The position numbers and the translations under genes are program-made. Source: CAZHGD01 sp964531735 (GTDB lineage Bacteria; Armatimonadota; UBA10988). Taken from it: a stretch of DNA of 21,077 nucleotides. Below, piece by piece: positions 15,388 to 21,077 of the stretch. The stretch spans positions 1 to 21,077 of the forward strand of contig CAZHGD010000132.1 of assembly GCA_964531735.1 (NCBI GenBank), read 5' to 3'. Position 1 is the first letter of the stretch; each line of letters opens with the position of its first letter. Under the pieces are notes generated by a model, which did no database searches, was not told the DNA's origin, and worked only from the letters and a program-made list of their open reading frames with translations.

Positions 15388-17700
15388 ATGATAGTCAGCC
15401 ACTCTCTCGACGGCACCTGGCAGTTGCGGTATGGCCCCGAGCGTCCAGCCGGCCCGCGCACTCCGGCCGACCTGGCGGCCGGGGATTGGCCGGGCGTACC
15501 GGCGGCGGTGCCGGGCAACGTGGAGATCGACCTCATGGCGGCCGGTCTGCTGCCTGACCTGCCGGTGGGCAACAACATCTACCGGCTGCGCGAGCTCGAA
15601 GGCTGGCAATGGTGGTACCAGCGCTCGTTCGACAGCCCCAGCCGCGAAGCCGGCGACCGTGTGGAGTTGGTCTTCGAGGGCCTCGACTGCCTGGCCGAGG
15701 TGTTCGTCAACGGTCAGTCGGTCGGCACCGCGGCCAACATGCTCATCGCGCACCGGTTCGATGTCACCGACGCGCTGCGCCCCGGTGGCGCCAATGAGCT
15801 GACCGTGCGGATCGATTCGGCCGTGTTGGCCGGTCGGCGGCACGCCCCCGAAGCGGTTGAGGGCGCCATCTGGACCAACTGGGAATCGTTGGCCGTGCGC
15901 AAGGCGCCGCACATGTACGGCTGGGACATCATGCCGCGCGTGGTCTCCGCCGGCCTGTGGCGTGGGGTGCGGCTGGACGTGGTGCCGGCGACCCACTGGC
16001 GTGAGGTCTATGTGACGACCACCTATGTCGATCCGGCGGCTCGCCGCGCCGGTGTGCTGGTCGACTGGACCTTCGCCGCCGAGCAGTTCGACATCGACGC
16101 CTGGACCGTGCGGCTGGCCCTGACGCGCGAGGGACAGACCGCGTTCCAGATGACGCAGCGGGTGGTCGGAACCCATGACCGGGTGCGCTTCGACGTCGCC
16201 GACGCGGCGTTGTGGTGGCCGCGCGGCGCGGGCGAACAGCCGCTCTACGAGTTGACGCTGGAACTGCTGGATGCCGACGGCCAGGTGCTGGACACCCGTC
16301 ACCAGACGGTGGGTCTGCGCACGGTGAAGCTGGTGCGCACCGACGTCACGCGCCGCGAAGCGCCGGGCGAGTTCGTCTTCGAGGTCAACGGTCAGCGCAT
16401 CTTCGCCAAGGGCACCAACTGGGTGCCGCTGGACGCGCTGCACAGCCGTGACCCGCAGCACCTGGCCGGCGCGTTCGCGATGGTCGCCGACCTCAACTGC
16501 AACATGGTGCGCTGCTGGGGCGGCAACGTCTACGAAGACCACGAGTTCTTCGAGTACTGCGACCGCCTGGGCATCCTGGTCTGGCAGGACTTCGCGCTGG
16601 CCTGCGCCATCTACCCGCAGACCGACGACTTCGCCGCGGTGATTCGAGTTGAAGCCGAAGCCGTGGTGCGCAAGCTGCGCAACCACGCCAGCCTGGCGCT
16701 GTGGGCCGGCAACAATGAGATTGATGAGGCGTATACCGGCTGGTTCGGGCTCGGGCTCGATCCGAACACCGACCGCCTCAGTCGCGAGGTGCTGCCCGAG
16801 GTGGTGCGGCGGCTCGATCCCTATCGCGACTACCTGCCGAGTTCGCCGTACCGCAGCCCGGCGATGGTGGCGGCGGGCAACCACAGCGACCTGAAGCCGG
16901 AGGACCATCTCTGGGGCCCGCGCGACGACTTCAAGGGCCGGTACTACACCAACTCGCCGACGCACTTCGTCAGCGAGATCGGCTACCACGGCTGCCCGGC
17001 GCGCGAGAGCCTGGTGCAGATGATGGAGCCGGGCTTCGTCTGGCCGCCCGAGGGCAACGACCAGTGGTTGACCCATGCGGTGCGCCCGCACCCGGCAGCG
17101 ACCGCGTACGACTACCGCATTCCACTGATGGGCAAGCAGATCGCCGTGCTGTTCGAGCGGGTGCCCGACAACCTCGACGACTACATCCTGGCCTCGCAGA
17201 TCAGCCAGGCCGAGGCGAAGAAGTTCTTCATCGAGTGGTTCCGCGCGGCGAAGTGGCGGCGCACCGGCATCCTCTGGTGGAACCTGCGCGACGGTTGGCC
17301 CATCATTTCCGATGCCATCGTCGACTACTACGGCCGCCGCAAACTGGCCTACCCGGTGATCAAGCGCGTTCAGGCCGACGTCTGCGCCATCTGCGGCGAG
17401 CCGGCGGACGGCCGTCACCCGCTGGTGGTGGTCAACGACACCTTGGCCGCTGTTTCCGGTCGCCTCACGGTGCGGGATGTCGACAGCGGCGCGGAGCTGT
17501 TCGAAGGGCCGTACTTCGTGCCGGCCAACGGCCGCGCCGAGGTGGGCTCGGTCGCCACCGCCGCTACGCCGGCGATGTGGCTGCTCGAATGGGACCTGGC
17601 CGGCGGGTTGCTGCGTAACCACTACCTGGCCGGGCCGCGCCCGTTCGACCTGGCTGATCTGCGCCGGTGGCTGCCGGCCGTGGGGTTGGGAGAGGACTGA
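15388..17700 (+). CDS. Glycoside hydrolase family 2, beta-mannosidase-like
   Basis: This 770-residue enzyme is predicted to remove terminal beta-linked mannose from oligosaccharides. GH2 layout is clear: a sugar-binding jelly roll (about 1-200, with LDGTWQLRYG and VFVNGQSVGTAAN), an immunoglobulin-like domain (about 205-315), a TIM barrel (about 320-640) and a small C-terminal domain. The acid/base is Glu444 in AGNNEID, and the nucleophile is Glu530 in HFVSEIGYHG. The segment KGTNWVPLD and MVRCWGGNVYED are typical of beta-mannosidases. There is no signal peptide, so it acts on imported oligosaccharides. AAGGA 7 bases before the ATG at 15388 selects this start over the ATG at 15364. The stop overlaps the start of the alpha-mannosidase gene as TGATG, so the two are coupled. 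Confidence 0.92.
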   Translation: MIVSHSLDGTWQLRYGPERPAGPRTPADLAAGDWPGVPAAVPGNVEIDLMAAGLLPDLPVGNNIYRLRELEGWQWWYQRSFDSPSREAGDRVELVFEGLDCLAEVFVNGQSVGTAANMLIAHRFDVTDALRPGGANELTVRIDSAVLAGRRHAPEAVEGAIWTNWESLAVRKAPHMYGWDIMPRVVSAGLWRGVRLDVVPATHWREVYVTTTYVDPAARRAGVLVDWTFAAEQFDIDAWTVRLALTREGQTAFQMTQRVVGTHDRVRFDVADAALWWPRGAGEQPLYELTLELLDADGQVLDTRHQTVGLRTVKLVRTDVTRREAPGEFVFEVNGQRIFAKGTNWVPLDALHSRDPQHLAGAFAMVADLNCNMVRCWGGNVYEDHEFFEYCDRLGILVWQDFALACAIYPQTDDFAAVIRVEAEAVVRKLRNHASLALWAGNNEIDEAYTGWFGLGLDPNTDRLSREVLPEVVRRLDPYRDYLPSSPYRSPAMVAAGNHSDLKPEDHLWGPRDDFKGRYYTNSPTHFVSEIGYHGCPARESLVQMMEPGFVWPPEGNDQWLTHAVRPHPAATAYDYRIPLMGKQIAVLFERVPDNLDDYILASQISQAEAKKFFIEWFRAAKWRRTGILWWNLRDGWPIISDAIVDYYGRRKLAYPVIKRVQADVCAICGEPADGRHPLVVVNDTLAAVSGRLTVRDVDSGAELFEGPYFVPANGRAEVGSVATAATPAMWLLEWDLAGGLLRNHYLAGPRPFDLADLRRWLPAVGLGED

Positions 17701-19835
17701 TGACCACCGTTCACATCATCGTCAACGCGCACCTGGACCCGATCTGGCTGTGGCCCTGGCCGGTCGGACTGGATTCCGCTCTGGCCACCTGCCGTAGCGC
17801 CTGCGACACGCTGGATCGCCATCCCGAGGTGATCTACAGCCGCGGCGAAGCGTGGGTCTACGATCAGGTGGAGCGCATCGATCCCGAGCTGTTCGCGCGC
17901 ATCCGCCAACACGTGGCCGACGGCCGCTGGGAGATCGTCGGCGGCTGGTGGATCCAGCCGGACTGCAACCTGCCCGGCCCGCGCGGCTTCGCGCAGCAGA
18001 TCGCGCTGGGGCAGCAGTACTTCCGCTCGCGCTTCGGCCAGGCGCCGCAGGTGGCCTACAACGTCGACTCGTTCGGGCACACCGCCGGTCTGCCGGGCTT
18101 CATGCGCGCGGCCGGGCAGCACAGCTATGTGATGATGCGACCGCAGGAGCACGAGCTGTCGCTGCCGGCCCGGGTGTTCCGCTGGCGCGGTTGGTCCGAC
18201 GGGCCGGAAGTGACCGTCTTCCGCATCGCCGGCGGCTACTGCGGCGGCTTCAGTGAGGACCGCCTGCGCCGCTGCCTGACCGAGCTGCCCGAGGGCCTCG
18301 AACACACCATGTTCTTCATCGGCGCGGGCGACCACGGCGGCGGCGCGACCGAGGCGCAACTGGCCGCGCTGCACGAACACTGGAACGCCTTCGACGGCGT
18401 CGAGTTGCAGTTCTCCTCGCCGTCGCGCTTCTTCGCCGCCATCGGCGAGCAGCACGACCGCCTGCCGCTGGTGACCGGTGAGCTGCAGTACCACGCCATC
18501 GGCTGCTACACGGTCCACCGCGCGGTGAAGACGGGTGTGCGGCGGGCCGAGGAGCGCCTGTCACAGGCCGAAGTCGTCCTGGGCAAAGATGCCACCGGCC
18601 TGGCGCGGCTGAAGGAAGGCTGGCGGGCCGTCTGCTTCCACCAGTTCCATGACACGCTCGGCGGCACCTGTTTGCCGACCGCCTACACCGCGGTCCACGA
18701 CCAGCTTGGCGGCGCGACGGCCCTGGCCGACCAGTTGCTGCACACCGAACTGCGCCGGCGGGTGGCCCAACTCGGCGACGATCCGCACCAGCGGCTGGTG
18801 CTGCTGAACGCCTCCGAGCGCGCCTTCGACGACTACGTGGCGGTCGAAGCCTGGGTCGAGGGCCAGCCTTGGGCGTCGCACTGGCGTCTGCTGGACGAGA
18901 CCGGCCGCGAGGTGCCGTTCCAGAACGTCGAGGCCGAGCCGGTGGTCTGGAAAGGCGGGGTGGACGCGGCGCTGTTCCGCCTGGCCTTGGCGCCGGGCGA
19001 GCAGCAGGTGCTGCGGATGGTGCCGCTCGACGGTGCCCGGGCCGACGGGGCGCCCGGTGCGAGCGTGGTCGAGGGCGACCTGCGCGGCCTGAACGGACTC
19101 GGCGTGTCGTTGCGGCGCGGCATCTGGCGCGCGACCAACGGCCGCGAACTGCCGCTGCCGGAGTTCCATCTGGTGCCCGACCCGACCGATACCTGGTCGC
19201 ATGGCATCGACCGTTACGCCGAGGAGCCGACCGAGCAGCCGGTCTGGGGCGAGGTGGCAGTGCTGGAGGAGGGCCCGTTGCGGGCGGCGCTGCAGCAGTG
19301 CGGGCGGGTGGGTGACAGCCGGCTGCGGGTCGAATGGCGCGTCTACGCCGACCTGCCGCTGGTCGACCTGATCGTGCAGGTCAACTGGCGCGAACGCCAC
19401 CAGGTGCTCAAGCTCGTCCAGCGGCTGCCGCAGGCCGCCATCGAGCGGCACGACGGCGTCTCCGGTGGCGTGCTGCGGCGGCCGCTGGACGGGGCCGAGC
19501 GGCCGGTGCGCGACTTCGTGCAACTGGTGACCGCGGACGGCGACGCGCTCGGCGTGGTCGGCCCGGACGTCTACGCGCTGGATGCCACCGCTGAGCGGCT
19601 GCGACTGACCTTGCTGCGCTCGCCGCTGATGGCGCACCATGACCCGCAGCCGCCGGATGGCCAGCGCGCGGTGGTGGCCGACCAGGGCGCGCACGAGTTC
19701 CGCTTCCGGTTCCTGCTCGGCGCCGAGGTCACCGCCGAGGCTCTGGCTGACCATGCCGCGATGCTGCAACGGCCGCCGCTCCTGGCGACCACGACGCGAG
19801 GCATGCCCTGCTGGCCGGCTTCGCCGAAGCTGTGA
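17700..19835 (+). CDS. Glycoside hydrolase family 38 alpha-mannosidase, short form
   Basis: This cytosolic zinc-dependent alpha-mannosidase has 711 residues. The catalytic domain starts at once with AHLDPIWLW (metal ligands His11 and Asp13), followed by the nucleophile Asp123 in NVDSFGHTAGLPGF and GDHGGG at 210-215. The helical domain includes CFHQFHDTLGGT, with a further metal-ligand histidine. Beta-rich domains continue to about residue 690. Many GH38 enzymes are 800-1000 residues and have another C-terminal beta domain; here the protein stops after ADHAAMLQRPPLL and an unremarkable tail. The -1 frame over the last part reads HALLAGFAEAVRRLARK to a stop at 19855, so a late frameshift is possible. 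The start at 17700 overlaps the beta-mannosidase stop and has GGGAGAGG upstream. Together the two enzymes would degrade mannose-containing glycans. Confidence 0.92.
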   Translation: MTTVHIIVNAHLDPIWLWPWPVGLDSALATCRSACDTLDRHPEVIYSRGEAWVYDQVERIDPELFARIRQHVADGRWEIVGGWWIQPDCNLPGPRGFAQQIALGQQYFRSRFGQAPQVAYNVDSFGHTAGLPGFMRAAGQHSYVMMRPQEHELSLPARVFRWRGWSDGPEVTVFRIAGGYCGGFSEDRLRRCLTELPEGLEHTMFFIGAGDHGGGATEAQLAALHEHWNAFDGVELQFSSPSRFFAAIGEQHDRLPLVTGELQYHAIGCYTVHRAVKTGVRRAEERLSQAEVVLGKDATGLARLKEGWRAVCFHQFHDTLGGTCLPTAYTAVHDQLGGATALADQLLHTELRRRVAQLGDDPHQRLVLLNASERAFDDYVAVEAWVEGQPWASHWRLLDETGREVPFQNVEAEPVVWKGGVDAALFRLALAPGEQQVLRMVPLDGARADGAPGASVVEGDLRGLNGLGVSLRRGIWRATNGRELPLPEFHLVPDPTDTWSHGIDRYAEEPTEQPVWGEVAVLEEGPLRAALQQCGRVGDSRLRVEWRVYADLPLVDLIVQVNWRERHQVLKLVQRLPQAAIERHDGVSGGVLRRPLDGAERPVRDFVQLVTADGDALGVVGPDVYALDATAERLRLTLLRSPLMAHHDPQPPDGQRAVVADQGAHEFRFRFLLGAEVTAEALADHAAMLQRPPLLATTTRGMPCWPASPKL

Positions 19836-19857
19836 GGCGGCTGGCCCGCAAATGAGA

Positions 19858-19889
19858 CGAGCCCACCGGGGGTGACCCCGGTGGGCTCG
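19858..19889. terminator. Bidirectional terminator-like hairpin between converging genes
   Basis: CGAGCCCACCGGGG and its exact complement form a perfect 14-bp stem with the tetraloop GTGA. It lies 22 bases after the alpha-mannosidase stop and 30 bases after the sigma-factor stop, the classic position for a terminator serving both strands. The plus strand continues CCTCTTCC and the minus strand TCTCATTT, so the U-tracts are weak but present. Confidence 0.75.
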
Positions 19890-19919
19890 CCTCTTCCGAC
19901 TTGGTAGCGATCGAAACGA

Positions 19920-20543
19920 TCAGGCCGCGTTGGCCAGCGCCTCGGCCATCTCTTCAGGCCGCAGGTAGCCGTTGCGCACGGCGTACTCGCAGAGCAGCGT
20001 GCGCAGCCGCTGCCGGGCGCGGAACAGGCGCGAGCGCACCGTGCCGATCGGCAGGCGCAGCAGGTGCCCGATCTCCGCGTAGCTGTAGTCGCGCAGGTCC
20101 GCCAACTCGACCACCACCTTGAAGCTGTCGGGCAGGCTGTCGAGCGCGTTCTGGACCTCTTCGTCCGGCAGGTTGAGCAGCAGCATGTCGTCGGGCGACG
20201 AGAGGTGGTCGACCTGGGTGTCCTCGAGCCGGGCCTCGCCGTGCTCGGCGATCTCTTCCCAGGCCACCTGGTCCTGGCTCTTGCGCCGCTGCCGATAGCG
20301 GCTGATGTGCGTGTTGTGCAGGATCCGCAAGACCCAGGCGCGGAAGTTGCTGCCGGCCTCGAAGTTGTGGAAGTACCGAAAAGCGCGGATCAGCGTCTCT
20401 TGCACCAGATCGGCCGCATCATCGCGGTCGCCGGTGAGCGCCAGGGCCGCGCGCTCGAACTGGGCGCGGTACCGGTCACACAGCCGTTCAAACTCGGCGT
20501 GGTCAGATTCGGTGTCGGTTTCGGGGAAGTCGATCGCTACCAT
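19920..20543 (-). CDS. ECF-family RNA polymerase sigma factor
   Basis: This sigma-70-family protein of 207 residues has only regions 2 and 4. Region 2 includes DAADLVQETLIRAFRYFHNF and FRAWVLRILHNTHISRYR (core binding and -10 recognition), and region 4 includes LPDSFKVVVELADL, then YSYAEIGHLLRLPIGTVRSR (helix-turn-helix for -35 recognition). An acidic linker of about 40 residues lies between them, and a 23-residue tail follows region 4. The frame is open upstream, but the ATG at 20543 is used because AGAGGA lies 7-8 bases before it and the preceding gene ends at 20558. Unlike most ECF genes it has no membrane anti-sigma gene after it; the redox-domain gene just upstream is the only candidate partner here. 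Confidence 0.93.
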   Translation of the reverse strand: MVAIDFPETDTESDHAEFERLCDRYRAQFERAALALTGDRDDAADLVQETLIRAFRYFHNFEAGSNFRAWVLRILHNTHISRYRQRRKSQDQVAWEEIAEHGEARLEDTQVDHLSSPDDMLLLNLPDEEVQNALDSLPDSFKVVVELADLRDYSYAEIGHLLRLPIGTVRSRLFRARQRLRTLLCEYAVRNGYLRPEEMAEALANAA

Positions 20544-20557
20544 GATAGTCTTCCTCT

Positions 20558-20902
20558 TCAGTCTTCGCTCGTATGTCCAGGGGTGGCCAGTTCCATCGGC
20601 CGGCCACAACACAACAGCTCTCCGTGTCCGCTGACGGCTTCGAACAGGCGGCGGCCACACGTGCCGCACGCATAGGTCCGGGCGCCCACGGCGCGCGAGA
20701 CCAGCTCTTCCAGCCGGCCGCGCTCGGGACCGTAGAACAGGCCCAGGTCAACCAGCAGGATCCGCGCCGCGCGGTCGCTCAAGGGAGGCATCTCGTCGAG
20801 CGACCCGACCGAGGTGACCGCGAACCCGTGCCGCTCCAGCCGCTTCTGCAGCAGTCGGCTCCGGTTCGCTTCTCGGTCCACCAGCAGGATCGAATCCGTC
20901 AT
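20558..20902 (-). CDS. Half receiver domain fused to a desulforedoxin-like iron-binding domain
   Basis: This 114-residue cytosolic protein appears to be a fusion. Residues 4-57 look like the first half of a CheY-type receiver: strand ILLVD ending at Asp9, helix, strand, then ILLVDLGL with Asp52 in the phospho-acceptor position. The last strands and helices of a receiver are missing. Residues 77-104 read YACGTCG, then GHGELLCCGRPM: Cys79, Cys82, Cys98 and Cys99, with 15 residues between the second cysteine and the CC pair, as in desulforedoxin and the N-terminal domain of some superoxide reductases, which bind iron through four cysteines. The ATG at 20902 has GGAGG upstream. The gene ends 14 bases before the ECF sigma start, and its end holds the sigma ribosome-binding site. 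A role as redox or iron sensor for the sigma factor is inferred; zinc could bind instead. Confidence 0.75.
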   Translation of the reverse strand: MTDSILLVDREANRSRLLQKRLERHGFAVTSVGSLDEMPPLSDRAARILLVDLGLFYGPERGRLEELVSRAVGARTYACGTCGRRLFEAVSGHGELLCCGRPMELATPGHTSED

Positions 20903-21000
20903 CGGGTCAGCCTCCGCGATCGGCGCGGTCACATCTGGTGTGTACTCAACGGACCTGCCAGCCACGAAAGGCGTGATTCCGTGCCCTGGATGCCCGTCCA

Positions 21001-21038
21001 TGTCCCGATGTGGGACAGGTTGTCCCAAAACGGGACAA
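21001..21038. promoter_or_regulatory. Tandem TGTCCC-N5-GGGACA operator-like palindromes
   Basis: Two copies of TGTCCC-N5-GGGACA lie at 21001-21017 and 21021-21037. Their spacers differ (GATGT and AAAAC) while the arms are identical, and the repeat period is exactly 20 bp, about two DNA turns. The right-hand copy extends to 8-bp arms (GTTGTCCC/GGGACAAC). They lie 99-135 bases upstream of the receiver/desulforedoxin gene start, and could equally serve a plus-strand gene just beyond the window. Conserved arms with free spacers are the pattern of a cooperative dimeric transcription factor site. The factor is not recognised. Confidence 0.65.
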
Positions 21039-21077
21039 CGGCCCCACCTCGGGCCGAGTGCCCTGGCCGGACCCTAA

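Noticed and set aside
15262..17622. A 786-codon open frame on the minus strand
   Set aside because: It is antisense to the GH2 enzyme, whose catalytic motifs are intact, and its translation resembles no family.
18561..19769. A 402-codon open frame on the minus strand
   Set aside because: It is antisense to the GH38 enzyme and has shadow composition.
21001..21038. CRISPR-like array at the right edge
   Set aside because: The units are only two 17-bp palindromes with a 3-base gap; they are operator-sized and there are no spacers.

Overview
This is a GC-rich bacterial chromosomal segment with short intergenic gaps, genes on both strands and ordinary housekeeping and metabolic content. No tRNA, rRNA, CRISPR array, insertion sequence or phage gene was seen. 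The lipoprotein signal on the solute-binding protein, the small-type PurL, the ECF sigma factor and the paired mannosidases fit a free-living heterotroph. The very high GC and gene mix would suit Armatimonadota, Chloroflexota, Planctomycetota or a similar phylum, but no taxonomic marker in the window settles this.

Region 1 (1-5512, minus strand) is a tight four-gene operon for potassium uptake. It runs from a consensus promoter at 5441-5468 through two paralogous KimA/YdaO-type APC permeases to two TrkA-type RCK nucleotide-binding proteins. The junctions are ATGA, TGATG and a 2-base gap. No TrkH or KtrB channel subunit is present, so the RCK proteins may act on the KimA-like permeases. The operon ends near GC-rich hairpins and a short tandem repeat at the left window edge.

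Region 2 (5512-9413) holds purL (minus) with its own promoter, a 332-base divergent intergenic region with a strong orphan hairpin, and a membrane GT2 glycosyltransferase (plus). Region 3 (9411-13000) holds an RbsC-like ABC permease, probably made from a leaderless mRNA, a sugar-binding lipoprotein without any ATPase gene beside it, and a convergent M3-type metallopeptidase.

Region 4 (13081-15265) has a beta-CASP metallo-beta-lactamase RNase with a strong promoter. It overlaps tail to tail with a small stand-alone ATPase resembling the GspE/PilT/VirB11 family. Region 5 (15388-19835) is a two-gene plus-strand operon of a GH2 beta-mannosidase-like enzyme and a short GH38 alpha-mannosidase, followed by a perfect 14-bp terminator-like hairpin shared with the converging sigma-factor operon.

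Region 6 (19920-21077, minus) is the most unusual part. A 114-residue protein joining half of a response-regulator receiver domain to a desulforedoxin-like CxxC-x15-CC iron site sits 14 bases upstream of an ECF sigma factor. About 100 bases upstream of its start lie two TGTCCC-N5-GGGACA palindromes exactly 20 bp apart. Together these look like a candidate redox- or iron-responsive sigma-factor module.
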